Source of the DNA: Lyophyllum atratum
Taxonomy: Eukaryota > Basidiomycota > Agaricomycetes > Agaricales > Lyophyllaceae
Reading direction: 5' to 3'
Length of the DNA stretch: 64,000 nucleotides
Assembly (NCBI GenBank): GCA_014905825.1
Contig: JACGCN010000013.1
Coordinates: 1,054,001-1,118,000, forward strand
In this document: one piece after another, positions 37,766-48,178 of the stretch
How the letters are laid out: the number at the start of each line of letters is the position of its first letter
Numbering within the stretch: the first letter of the stretch is position 1
Notes under the pieces: model-generated
Seen by the model: only the letters and a program-made list of their open reading frames with translations
Told to the model about the DNA's origin: nothing
Database searches by the model: none
Program-made: the position numbers and the translations under genes

Positions 37766-39728
37766 TCATCGTATATCGAAAACCCAAGCCGTCTCTGCGT
37801 TTTGGTCGCCTGCCTCCCACCAGTTTGTCTGGAGGACTCTGCATCAGCCATGGTCACGCGGAAAGAAACAGAAAGAAAAACGAACTTTTGCTCCTGGCAC
37901 ACAAAGCTCTCCGGAGCACCCTCCCAATCATCCAACGCATACTTCTTGACTCCGCCAACAGCGTTGTCCCCCCCATCTCCAAATAGATCAACAGCAAGCT
38001 GGGTATGGCTCACCCCAGCATACGTCGTCACACACCGCGGATTCACCAATATCCTTGCAGGCGTGAAATCAGAGTTCGGTATAGAGAACCTCGGCGGATC
38101 AACCGGAAGCGGCGGCACCTCCTCCCCATCCTCCCCACCCGGCATCGCATCATAATCCGACCCCGCATTCGCATCAGGATCAGCGGCCTGGGCCTGCTGT
38201 TTCTCTACCGCGTCCAACGCTTTAGCCGGATCGACAGCCTGCGCCTCGCGTTTGTGGACCTTCCTGACGCCCTCCATCAACGGGTCCCACGCCGCTACAT
38301 CCACCACGTCCCGCCTTCGTATATCCCCCGCGCTACGAACCCTATCCACCTCGTCCATCGCATCGCGCGCACTGCGCACCCACAAGTCGCGGCAGAACCA
38401 CGCCTGGCTGCTATCAAGACACGGCGCGTCGTAGTCGCGCGCCGGCATGCCCTCCGCCTGGCTGAGGTTGTGGAAGTCCGAGCCGGCGCGGTACGTGATC
38501 CCTTTGTAGTATGACTGCTCCGGGTCGACGACGTGCGTGCCGGCTTCGCAGCAGAAGACTTGGAAGGGGAGGTGTTGGGCGTAGCGCGTGGCGCCTTGGG
38601 AGTCGCGTGGGGGGACGGCGTCGTCTTTGGAGGAGGACTTGGATTGGCGGAATTGGTCGCCTTCGATGTCGCGGGTTCGCCAGCTGGGGGAGGGTTAGAG
38701 GTGGTACTTCGGGTAGGATGGGGGGTGGGGTACGTACCGGTCGGAGAAGATGAAGAAGCCGTTATGCTCGGCCCAGTCCATGCCACATACCATCGCTGCC
38801 TCGTTCGCAAAGCTGACCTTGATCGTCTCGAGAATATCGTTGGGGCACGTGAAGCCCTTGAGCCACACGACGCGGTGGAACTTGATCCCCCGCTTCTGCT
38901 GCAGCTCTTTCAGCGGTTCCAGCGCCAGGTTCCGCATATGCGCCTCCTCAAGTGGGTAGTACGCCGCCGCCGGGTCGCTCGTCATACCAGGCACCCTGCG
39001 TATCCGGAAGGGCACACCGAGGAGGATGAGCACAGCCTCGCAGAGGTCGGTGAGGGTCTCGGTGGAGTCGGAGGAGTCGTAGTCGAGCATGGAGACGAAG
39101 AGATTGTTCGTGCCGAGGCGCTTGGCCATCTGCACGATGACGGCGAGCTGGTCGACGAGGAAGTGGTCGGCGGAGTGGATGATGATGGCGATGTAGTAGA
39201 GGTGGTCCTCGCGGATGAGGTCGTCGTACGCTTCGGACTCGTGCTTGTTCTGCCCGAAGGGGCGCGTTAGTGTCGGGCAGAGCGCGGCGACCCAGCCGTT
39301 CAGCGAGAGCAGCTGGTCGATCGAGCTGACGACGTGTTGGGCGTCCATGGAGGAGGTCTCTCGGTTCATGATACTGCGAGAGAATTAGAGGAATACTCGT
39401 TTTATTGGGGCGTGAAAACTCACTATGGCAGTTGGAAGCGCTCCCAGTAGTCGCTAACCCCGTTCTGGATGACCTCCCCGAGGATACCCTCGCGGTCGTC
39501 GCGGCCCATGCGGGCCTGCAAGAACTTGTGTCGCTGGACATTAAGGGACTTGTCCGGACGTGTAGCGCGCTCGATGAAGTTATGTTCCTGGATTTCGTGG
39601 GAGGTGGTGGGAGTGGGTGGGTGCCCCGTGGACGATGTGGATGGGAAGAACACGAGGCGGCCGAGGAGGGCGGTGGCGGCGAGGAGGAGGAGGCGGGAGA
39701 GGCTGCGACGGCGGATGGAGAGGGGCAT
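37766..39728 (-). CDS. CAP59/CMT1-like alpha-1,3-mannosyltransferase (GT69)
   Basis: A type II Golgi protein: MPLSIRRRSLSRLLLLAATA starts a short cytosolic tail and a membrane anchor. The GT69 domain includes YYIAIIIHSADHFLVDQLAV, NLFVSMLDYDSSDSTETLTD, LGVPFRIRRVPGMTSDPAAA, KRGIKFHRVVWLKGFTCPND, ANEAAMVCGMDWAEHNGFFI and WFCRDLWVRSARDAMDEVDR. The layout and DYDSSDST motif match cryptococcal CMT1/CAP59 proteins, which act in cell-wall or capsule mannan synthesis. A mid-protein acidic, Ala/Asp-rich linker (about 38090-38280) is unusual. A final intron of 47 nt starting GTTCGT (about 37841-37887) would give the end QEQKVLQTNWWEAGDQNAET and a stop at 37766. If it is retained, the frame ends at 37747. 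I prefer the spliced end because it is aromatic-rich and family-like. The start codon is 137 bp from HNH-2, head to head. Confidence 0.88.
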
Positions 39729-39865
39729 GGCAATGGTGTGGACGAGGCCAGCTTCTCACTTTTCCTTTTCTTCCGTCGTGGCACACGTCCAATGTCAACA
39801 TCATTCCAGTCCTAATCGGGAACACGTCCATTTACCATTCTAGATACGTCATTCAAATATTTATC

Positions 39866-41211
39866 ATGGACGTCCGTTCACAAGAATTCCAGGCCAATAT
39901 TCTATCCATCCTATACGATCTAACAGTCTCCACATCATCCCTCTGCACCGAGGCACACCAGCTGCTACAATCTCTCCGCCAATCGCCCCTGGACAATCCT
40001 CCGTGGCTAGCAGAAAACGGCAGCAGAGGGTTTCACGCCGTACTGGGATCCCTCATGGAGCACGCACCGTCTGAGAACGGAAAGCGGTATATGGCTGCCT
40101 CGGTGTGCGCGTGTCAGGAGGTGGGTGCAGTTAGCGTGCAGAAGCTACGCGATCTAGCGGTTATGTTCTATGTGCTCCTGCTCGCGCCCCGTAAATCTCT
40201 TATCATTAATTTGCTACTGGACGAATGATGAGGGTTATGCTAGTGAAGAAGCACCCTCCCCGTCCGGGGCTCTTCGAAGGTTTCACATTGGAGGAGCCGC
40301 CGGACCGTGAAGAGCAGGTGCTATTAGATGTGCGTTGGTCCCCTTGTCCAGGTATCGTCTTATCATCCTCAGCCATACCCCGTAGGTGCTCAAGCGGCAG
40401 GCCTACCAATGTCCACTCACGCGATGGGTGGTGCTAGACGCGTACCCGCCAGGGCCTGACGGGCCCGACGTCATACATGTACATAGTCTGCAGCGCACGT
40501 ACATCATCAAGCTCGATCCTCCGGTAAGTACGAACATCGTGGTTGGAGGAGCAGCAGCCCCTTACGCTTGGGTCGTATGCAGGCCGTCGAAGAGGACGCG
40601 CTTACCGCTGAAGAGAACGCGCTTACGACTTGGGATATCTTGCGCGAGTATGCGGCATTGACACCTGGACGTATTGCAGAGCTCGACACGCCCAGCAATG
40701 CGATTGCGATGTCCGGCACCGTGCGTAGGTGGTTTGAGGACTACCTCCTCAGCTTGGAAGCCACCGCCGTGAGCCTCCCACGAAGGATCACTCTCGTGCT
40801 GTCAAATTGACATCGTTGGCATCCCAGGACCGCGACGTATATCGCGTCATGAAGCACGGGATGCTCACAAAGTACCGCGCACAGCAGCTAGGCCTCCACC
40901 CATCCGAGTCCGTCACATTTCACAACTTCGCTGGATGCCCGCCACCGGGTTTCAAGCTCCCACGCCGTGCGTCCGGTCGCGAAGACATCGAGCTCCCGGA
41001 CCCGGAGCTGGTGGGGCTGCACCATGCGCTGGCGAGGGTGATGCATGAGAGTGGGGCGGGGGAGGTTATTGATAGGGTGTGTGGGAGGGAACCGGCCCTG
41101 GATTTTGAGGAGGTGGATAGGGTGACGGGGGAGGAGTTTGAGAGGAGGTTTTGGGCGCTGGGGGGTGGGGAGGTGGGCGGGGGGGTGGGAGGGTTGGTGT
41201 TGGGGACCTAG
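39866..41211 (+). CDS. HNH nuclease-domain protein, HNH-2 family (only full-length copy)
   Basis: Five exons join in phase: 39866-40190, 40244-40317 (a donor 18 nt later is equally in phase), from 40386, from about 40580 and from about 40829. The product starts MDVRSQEFQANILSILYDLT. The HNH-type core follows the usual Agaricomycete order: VLKRQAYQCPLTRWVVLDAY, then PDVIHVHSLQRTYIIKLDPP, TTWDILREYAALTPGRIAEL, DTPSNAIAMSGTVRRWFEDY and a C-terminal block ELVGLHHALARVMHESGAGE with VIDRVCGREP. The Asn (SNAIAM) is kept, but the last expected His (normally about six residues after it, before W/F-F) is Arg here, so catalysis may be lost. The tail is Gly-rich. It converges on a DUF6533 relic 80 bp beyond its stop. 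The family call is good; activity is doubtful. Confidence 0.75.
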
Positions 41212-41290
41212 AGGTCACGGTGGAACATGGTATGTATGTTCGATAGACAGAGAGCAGCAAGCGGTAGATACACTATATGTGTACGGAGTG

Positions 41291-41511
41291 TCAAATGTCA
41301 ATATAGTTACGATGATCACTCCCGTCGACATATGTGTGCCCAGTAGTGGACGAGCCCGTAGTGGGCACCATGATCGACATGTGCATCCTCGTGTCGTTCT
41401 CTGTATGCGACGTGAATACGGGTGACCCGCTGGCGGGGTCACCTGTAGGCGGTTGGTCATGGCGGAGGCGGAGGCGGAGCATTGGCGGAGGATGATGCTG
41501 CTGAAGTCCAA
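41291..41511 (-). pseudogene. DUF6533 C-terminal relic (copy 2)
   Basis: Only the last cytosolic segment of a DUF6533 gene survives. SASASAMTNRL and TENDTRMHMSIMVPT match RSASAMTNRL and TENDTSMHMSIMVPT of the intact copy at 46423-48178. CTACCAGG of the intact copy is CTACAGG here, so a one-base deletion shifts the frame, and the rest of the tail is readable only in the next frame to TGA 41291-41293. Upstream exons, including the DUF6533 core, are missing. The breakpoint lies near 41500-41540. Confidence 0.8.
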
Positions 41512-41596
41512 GGTGGGGCAGCGGCGGTCGATCGAAAAATTCGCTGACGGTGGGTAGTTGTCCGCAGTGCCGGGTTGGTATTGTTATGGCTGGCTA

Positions 41597-42996
41597 CGGA
41601 ATCCTGCAACGTTTGGCACGAAGGTATCGATTGGAGTAGAACCGATCTCGAGAGGTAGGCTAAGTATCAAAGGTCGGAAAATATAATACAGAATTCGTAC
41701 TCGTACCAGGCTAGTGATATTGCGTGCCAGCTATGGAGTGATGACTTGCCTACTCCAAGTGTCAACTTTCTCCTGCACACGTCTCTGCTCCTCTGCGGCG
41801 GCCTTCTCCTTGGCTTCTCTGAACATAGCCTGTCGCTCATTCCGTGGCACCAAGATATACGGCAGAGCCAAGAGCATGTCGAAGGTGTCAGGGCCAGCAC
41901 GGGCGTCATGGCGTGCTTGCGCCCTCTGCTTGGCAAGGGCCTGTGCATAAGTGATTGAATCCTGCTCTGCATGTGCCTGATCCACGACCCCGCCGGGGTC
42001 GAAGGTGTCTATCCAAGTCGCGACGAGCACATCTTTCAGCGTCTGAGTTCCGAATTGGTGGAGAATGGTGCTAGCGTAGACGGCCTCGAAGAGAATTGCT
42101 GGGGGCCAGTCAGGAGTATCAGAAATCCGGACTGGCCTACTGAAAGGGGGTGCACTAAATGGTTCGACAGGCTCGAAGAGATGTGCTGTACACCGTTTCT
42201 CTCCTGCTGGTGCGGTGGGGTCGACGTCGGACGTGTCCATGGCAAAGTTCGGCGTCTGATTGTCAACGACACTTCAGACATCGATTAGGGGTCATACAAG
42301 CGGCACGCACTGGTAAAAATGCAACATCCTTACCCACCCCGACTTGAGTGAGCTTGTTGAGAAAGAGCCCGTTTCGGACGCTGTCGATATCCTGCACAAG
42401 GTCGCCACCGGAAGGGTCTCGACTGCGGTGCTGGGTATATGTTGTAATGTACTGCCACCATTGCAATGGTGAGCGACGATAACATGAGAGTAAGAGCAGC
42501 ATACCGCATCACCCTTGCTGTGGGCCAGGAGGTGCACAGCGTCGCAATAGTCATGCCGCCAATCTGTGAAGACGCACCGGTTTCCATCCCGCAGGGCAGC
42601 GTCAGAACGAAATTGGGCCCTCCGAGTGGTAGCAACGCTAGAAGTGATGTTTGTGCGCCCGATGTTAGGATCGACCGGGAACATCCTTCGCTTCTCGTCG
42701 CTGCTGGTGTGATAGTACAAAGAGCGGGACTCGGTTGGAAGGCCAGCATTGTAGTTCACAATATTGAGCGTATCGGGACTGGAAGAAAGGTCACCCTCTG
42801 CTCCAACGACGGTTCCAGTAGCGTAGCGGATCCATTTGTAGGGCCTGGGCGAGAACTGTAGTACGTCGAGAATCTCCAAGGGGAGGGTAAGGCAATGGAC
42901 CCAATGCCAATTGTCGGGATCAAGATTGAGGTCGGCACCGGGCGCCACGATGCGAGGGAACGGCGCGTATACTTGGATCTCACCGGGGTTGGCCAT
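41597..42996. repeat. Segmental duplication, left unit (contains HNH-1B)
   Basis: From CGGAATCCTGCAACGTTTGG (about 41597) the sequence repeats at 44520. The first roughly 120 non-coding bases after that point differ by only about two bases between units. Similarity continues through the HNH-1 gene and stops just past its start codon. Both units have the same orientation and are about 2.9 kb apart. Confidence 0.85.
41731..42996 (-). CDS. HNH nuclease-domain protein, HNH-1 family, copy B
   Basis: The same three-exon structure as HNH-1A: ATG at 42996 (MANPGEIQVYAPFPRIVAPG), introns after AHSKGDA and after LTQVG, end at 41731. The HNH module reads RDGNRCVFTDWRHDYCDAVH with HLLAHSKGD, then DIDSVRNGLFLNKLTQVG. 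The position that is His in copies A and C (KLAHV, KLTHV) is Gln here, and the TG after CVF is TD, so two conserved module positions are altered. The C-terminal domain (VDPTAPAGEKRCTAHLFEPV) and coiled-coil end are intact. It differs from copy C by scattered substitutions and small indels such as an extra KVQERQ segment in C. The frame is open, but catalysis is doubtful. Confidence 0.78.
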
Positions 42997-43255
42997 GACG
43001 AGAGATCATTCCCCAATTCCAGATAGTGGATGTTTACAAATTGAGCACCTCATTATAATTTATGCATTTGCTGTGTTACGACAGGTGGTATAGAACAGAA
43101 CTGCAATGATAAGAGACATGATTGGAGGCAAAGGACACAACACGACGAAAGACAGCAATAGTAACGACTAATAGTAATACGGATGTTGATACATGAAGAA
43201 AGACCATATGTTCTGAGACCACGTCGAAAGATCATGAGCTTCCAAGCCAGTGCAC

Positions 43256-44074
43256 CTACTGTGATGTTTTGAAAGTTAATATTGGCGGGATGTGTGAAAG
43301 ACTAAATAGACTTACCACGATGCGTGACACGAGAGTGAGCTTGTCGCCAGTCGGGGTCCGCGTCGGGATGGTGAGAAACAGATCATTCGGGCGGGAGCCT
43401 TGCTTGATACGGAGCATAGTGCCTTCTTGAACGATGTACGTCTCCCACTGCGCATTGGGGGTATGCCCAGCCGCGATGCCCTGGGCATACGAGGCCTCCA
43501 GGGTACTCTTGAACTCCTTCGACTTCGCCGCGACTGCGTCCAACGACGCCTCGATGGACCGCACCTCGGCCCCTGTCGTCTCGCAGTATATCTTGATCCC
43601 AGGCGGAGTGGACATGTACTGTCCGTTGCGGTCCACGAAGTCGAAGCTGTAGCAGCCGATGCTTGCTAAACTGTCGCCCCAGATGCGGAGCCACACCCTG
43701 CTGTTCAGCTGTGCGTAATCCACCTTCTCGCCTTGGCCAGGTTTTGCCTAGGAATCAGAATATATTGTCAGCTGTGGTCCAAAGTATTCGTAGATACTCA
43801 CCCCGAGGTGAATAGGCGGAGGGATCAGACCCTGGGCAGCCGCCTGCGCATATGCTTCTCGCCTGTATGCATCCCCCTCTTGTGCCATAATCATAGCCTT
43901 CTCGACAGTGCCGAACTTCTTTTCGCAACACTCCCTGAAGTAGGCCTCAGAGACGCGGTCGTGGTTCGCCTGAGACTTCGCCCACATTGTGACTTCGGGC
44001 CTCTCTGTGATGTTGGCGCTGGATCTGGAGGTCATAGTGGTCGTCGAGGTTGCAGAGGCGTGGCGGTAGCTCAT
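43256..44074 (-). CDS. Unrecognised cytosolic protein between HNH-1 copies
   Basis: The start at 44074 gives MSYRHASATSTTTMTSRSSA, Ser/Thr-rich and without a signal peptide. An intron near 43740-43805 joins PPPIHLG to KPGQGEKVDYAQLNSRVWLR. The body includes YFRECCEKKFGTVEKAMIMA, QGDAYRREAYAQAAAQGLIP-type Ala-rich helices, YSFDFVDRNGQYMSTPPGIK, YCETTGAEVRSIEASLDAVA and TYIVQEGTMLRIKQGSRPND. No membrane segment. I recognise no family. The last intron (gtaagt to cacag, ending 43259) is followed at once by TAG, and its retention reads in frame to the same stop, so either form ends at 43256. Codon use and splice quality look like a real gene. Confidence 0.65.
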
Positions 44075-44176
44075 GATGCACGTGAAATGCGAGAAGAGGA
44101 AGTGGATGTTATCAGGAATGCGAGGACGGGTGGATTTTATACTTGGTTGGACAATAACATTTGTCAACTTTGATGT

Positions 44177-44195
44177 GGAGGAGGAGGAGGAGGAG
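44177..44195. repeat. GGA trinucleotide microsatellite
   Basis: Six uninterrupted GGA units plus one base, about 100 bp upstream of the 44074 start codon (GGA on +, TCC on the gene strand). A pure short tandem repeat in the probable promoter or 5' UTR. Confidence 0.9.
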
Positions 44196-44519
44196 TATAT
44201 TATACTGGCCAGGTCCCCAGTCGGAACAGCCAGTTCACCACGGTCGCTACTTACGTAAGTTATGTACAAAGATGACTCGATAACCACTTCACGATCCCGC
44301 AGTACACACGCGCCCACCAGAGAGTGTGAAAGCGAGAACGAATACATGCAGAATCCCCGGCGCGGTCGCGCAGGATAAACGGGTAAAACCCTGTGGGAGT
44401 CAGACGGCAGTTCCCCACCTGTCAGACAAAACTCCCCGTGATCCAGGATTTCAAGCAAGACGCGTCCGAACCGACTTATCATGTGATTGTACATGTCGCA
44501 GCAGCCTGTGTGGCCACAC

Positions 44520-45954
44520 TCGGAATCCTGCAACGTTTGGCACGAAGGTACCGATTGGAGTAGAACCGATCTCGAGAGGTAGGCTAAGTATCAAAGGTCG
44601 GAAAATATAATACAGAATTCGTACTCGTACCAGGCTAGTGACATTGCGTGCCAGCTATGAAGTGATGACTTGCCTATTCCAAGTGTCAACTTTCTCCTGC
44701 ACACGTCTCTGCTCTTCTGCGGCGGCCTTCTCCTTGGCTTCTCTGAACATAGCCTGTCGCTCATTCCGTGGCACCAGGATATACGGCAGAGCCAAGAGCA
44801 TGTCGAGGGTGTCAGGGCCAGCACGAGCGCCATGGCGTGCTTGACGCTCTTGCACTTTCCTCTGCTTGGCAAGGGCCTGTGCATAAGTGCTTGAATTCTG
44901 CTCTGCATGTGCCTGATCCATGACCCCGCCGGGGTCGAAGGTGTCTATCCAAGTCGCGCCGAGCACGTCTTTCAGCGTCTGTGTTCCGAAATGGTGGAAA
45001 ACGGCGCTAGCGTAGACGGCGTCGAAGAGAATGACCGGGGGCCAGTCAGGAGTATCAGTATCAGAAATGCGGAGTGGACGACTGGAAGGGGTTGCACCGG
45101 GGCCGCCGAAAAATGATGGGCGGCCAGGCTCGAAGAGATGTGCTGTACACCTTTTCTCTCCTGCTGGTGCGGTGGGGTCGACGTCGGACGTGCCCATAGC
45201 AAAGTTCGGCGTCTGATTATCAACGCCATCAGACATCGATTAGATATCATACTCTTACAAGCGGCACGCACTGGTAAGAATGCAACGTGCTCACCCACCG
45301 CGACATGAGTGAGCTTGTTCAGGAAGAGGCCGTTTCGGACGCTGTCGATGTCCTGCACAAGGTCGCCACTGGCAGGATCTCGACTGCGACGCTGAGTATA
45401 TGTTGAGATGTACTGCCACCATTGCGATGGTGAGCGACGATAAAAAGGGAGTAAGAGCAGCATACGGTATCGCCCTTGCTGTGGGCCACGAGGTGCACAG
45501 CGTCGCAGAGGACATCTTCCATACCTGTCAAGACGCATCGGTTTCCATCCCGCACCGCAGCGTCAGAACGAAATTGGGCCCTCCGAGTGGTGGCAACACT
45601 AGAAGTGAGGCTTGTGCGCCCAATGTGAGGATCGACCGGGGACATCCTTCGCCTCTCGTCGTTGCTGATGTGATAGTACAAAGTGCCGGACTCGGTTGGA
45701 AGGCCAGCATTGTAGTCGGGAATATTGAGCGAGTCGGAACTGGACGAAAGGTCACCCTCTGCTCCAACGACGATTCCGATGGCGTAGCGGATCCATTTGT
45801 AGGGCCTGGGCGAGAACTGGAGTGCGTCGAGAGTCTCCAATGGGAGGGTAAGGCAATGGACCCAATGCCAATTGTCGGCATCAAGATTGAGGTCGGCACC
45901 AGGCGCCGCGATGCGAGGGAACGACGCGTATACTTGGATCTCAGCGTTGGCCAT
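44520..45954. repeat. Segmental duplication, right unit (contains HNH-1C)
   Basis: The second unit begins CGGAATCCTGCAACGTTTGG at about 44520 and matches 41597-42996. The sequences to the left of the breakpoint differ (TGGCTA in one, CCACACT in the other), giving a sharp boundary. On the right, similarity ends shortly after the HNH-1 start codon (ATGACGAGAGAT versus ATGATGAGAGAC, then divergence). Confidence 0.85.
44655..45954 (-). CDS. HNH nuclease-domain protein, HNH-1 family, copy C
   Basis: ATG at 45954 (MANAEIQVYASFPRIAAPGA) was chosen because it matches the starts of copies A and B; the frame stays open upstream, but that part is Pro-rich and unrelated. Introns follow SKGDT and LTHVA, as in A and B. 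The HNH module reads RDGNRCVLTGMEDVLCDAVH with HLVAHSKGD, then DIDSVRNGLFLNKLTHVA, and all three expected HNH residues are present. The C-terminal domain has small insertions compared with B (PSFFGGPGATP, ISDTDTPDW, QRKVQERQARH). It is divergent from the HNH-2 relic at 45996 with 41 bp between the start codons. Probably functional as a protein. Confidence 0.8.
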
Positions 45955-45995
45955 GATGAGAGACCTGACCGGGACCGTGACCAATTTTGTGACCA

Positions 45996-46325
45996 ATGGC
46001 GACCCAAACACGTGATATTCCAATTCAGCTATCCCCCGCCCGACTCTCTTACGCCTACCCCCAGGTTTCGTGCTCCCACCCCGCCCCCTCCGCCCGTGAG
46101 GACATCGAGCTCCCGGACCCGGACCTCCTGGGGCTGCACCATGCCCTCGCGCGGCTGATGCATGAGAGTGGCGCGGGGGACGTTGTTGATAGGGTGTGTG
46201 GGAGGGAGCCGGCTCTGGGTTTTGAGGAGGTGGATGTGACGGCGGAGGAGTTTGAGAGAAGGTTTTGGGCGATGGGGGATAGGGAGGTGGGCGAGGGGGT
46301 GGGAGGGTTGTTGGTGGGGACGTAG
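45996..46325 (+). pseudogene. HNH-2 C-terminal relic (copy 3)
   Basis: From about 46060 the sequence matches the last part of HNH-2 (40950-41211): REDIELPDPDLLGLHHALAR, LMHESGAGDVVDRVCGREPA and EEFERRFWAMGDREVGEGVG parallel the intact copy residue by residue. The N-terminal and HNH core exons are absent. A short open frame with an ATG at 45996 runs through it, so a truncated protein of about 109 residues is possible. The stop is at 46323-46325, 98 bp before the convergent DUF6533 stop. The conserved C-terminal block here and the missing core suggest truncation by the duplication that placed HNH-1C next to it. Confidence 0.75.
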
Positions 46326-46422
46326 ACAAGGGCGGCGAGGCGGATGTGGTATGTATGTTTGATAGAGAGAGAGCAGAAAGCGGTAGGTACGCTATATGTG
46401 TACAGAGTCTTGATGTAGTGTG

Positions 46423-48178
46423 TCAACTGTGAATGTAGGTACCATGCTCAGTCCCGTCGACACACGTGCACCCAGTAGCACCGGAGTCCACAGTGGGCAC
46501 CATGATCGACATGTGCATGCTCGTGTCGTTCTCTGTTAACGATGTGAACATGGGTGATCCACTGTGGGGGCCGCCTGGTAGGCGGTTGGTCATGGCGGAG
46601 GCGGAGCGTTGGCGGAGGATGAGGAAGAGAACGCGGGTGCAGATGATGGAGTGGATGACGCGCTGGGGACTGTATGAGGATGAGGAGTGTTCATTGTGAG
46701 GTGCACTTTATTGGGGGATGACGTACGTGGCAAGCCAATTAGCAAATACTGACTGAAAATATAGGGTTTTCTTTAGAAGTATTCTCATAGGTAGGGGAGG
46801 GAGGTATTACCGGTGCAACGATAGGGACGAGGATGTTGGCCAATGATATCGCTGGATTATATGTCAGCTTCGTATTCAACGAGGCAACGCGAAACACCCA
46901 CTCAGGAGGAAGAAGTAAAATACAATACCTGCCATACAGCATACTATGATGTCAGTCGATAGAAAACCTCGGCAATTCGAGTTTACGAACCGTCCTGATA
47001 CAGCTGTATTACCCATCTGGACTGGGAATGGCGAACTGCGTAGGAGGTACAACAATCAGTGCAGGCAGCTGGAATGGAGGACACATTATACTCACGATGC
47101 CGATATGCTTTGATGGAAGTTAGAATAGCCAGCGCTAGGATATGTCGTAAGAGAATGGTATGGGGAAGACAAAACAGGGACGTGCTCGTTTCTGATATCA
47201 CGAGCAGGATGTATGCCACCAAAATCAGGGGGCTCGCATGTACGAGCCGGCACCCCGGCGATGACGTAGAGGCGTCTGGGATGAAGAGTATAAGAACGGC
47301 GAGAGGTGCGGGATTGTGCGACGCACATTTTAGGGACTTAATTTCGAGGTACGTTATCGCTATCGCAGGTGGGTACACGAACTGACACGAGGGTATGAGA
47401 CGAAAAAAGATTTGGTAGGAGGAGGGAGGGTGGCGTACGAGTGCGAGCAGGCAAAGACTGATGAGAATTGAGCGTTGGCGTTCCCAGAGCGCGTAGGTGC
47501 GCAGCATCAAGATGGCTGTTGAGGAATGAGACGCGGAAGGTAATTTTGGGAATGCAGGACGTACTTTCTGAGATGAGGGTGCCGAGAACGATGAGCCCTG
47601 TGGATTGAGTAGGTCAGTATTGCTAGTGTCAAAGGGTTTGGTGGAAGTCGACGGACATGTCACCACGGTAATCTGTGACAAGCATTCCTATAATTTGAAT
47701 TTCAGTTTCAGGTGGTACGTTTCGCGTGTGGGAGCGTACTTTAGGCGTGTGTCGAGAGAACTTCACTGAGGGGCGGTGAGGAATACGTAGGACACGCAGC
47801 GGAATGAAACACACAGTTGAGCGAGAGGAATGTGTCCACAAATGGGAGATAACGGTTGAGAAAGAAAAGGAGCGAACTAATCGACCAAGGGTTACTCCAG
47901 ACGTAGGCGATCTGTTGGGGAGGGTCGTCACATAGTAGGTCAGGGCTGCGGAGAAAGATGTACCTCTTGGTCGAGTGTGCATAGGAGGTCGTAAATCTGT
48001 TCAGCGGTGTATGAGAGGTAATCTGGGGGTCGAGAAATTTGATGCGTACGAGAAGGGTGGCGGTGGCAACGAGGGTGGACTGGACGAGCGATTGGTCCAG
48101 GACCTGGTGCGCCATGTAAGTGTGCGCGACAGGACGTTTTGAGCTTGGATGACGCACCTGCAACGCCGTCGATGTCAT
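46423..48178 (-). CDS. DUF6533-domain multi-pass membrane protein, copy 3
   Basis: Roughly ten exons join: MTSTALQ from 48178, VLDQSLVQSTLVATATLL, IYDLLCTLDQEIAYVWSNPW, SLLFFLNRYLPFVDTFLSLN (DUF6533 core), GLIVLGTLISE, AILMLRTYALWERQRSILIS, FVYPPAIAITYLEIKSLKC, a Cys-Arg-Leu segment CRLVHASPLILVAYILLVIS, HILALAILTSIKAYRH, SRWVIQLYQDGIVFYFFLL and SLANILVPIVAP. The cytosolic tail has PQRVIHSIICTRVLFLILRQ, RSASAMTNRL and MHMSIMVPT, ending at TGA 46423-46425. Predicted topology is seven helices, like a receptor, but no function is established for the family. The exact joins in the tail (46690-46760) are uncertain. It is divergent to CSE1. Confidence 0.78.

Noticed and set aside
37690..37790. tRNA-like T arm (GGGATTCAAGTCCC)
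   Set aside because: No acceptor, D or anticodon stem could be paired around it, and it overlaps the 3' end of the mannosyltransferase gene.
45955..46329. Pro-rich N-terminal extension of HNH-1C
   Set aside because: The frame is open but antisense to the HNH-2 relic. Copies A and B start at the equivalent of 45954, so the extension is a shadow.
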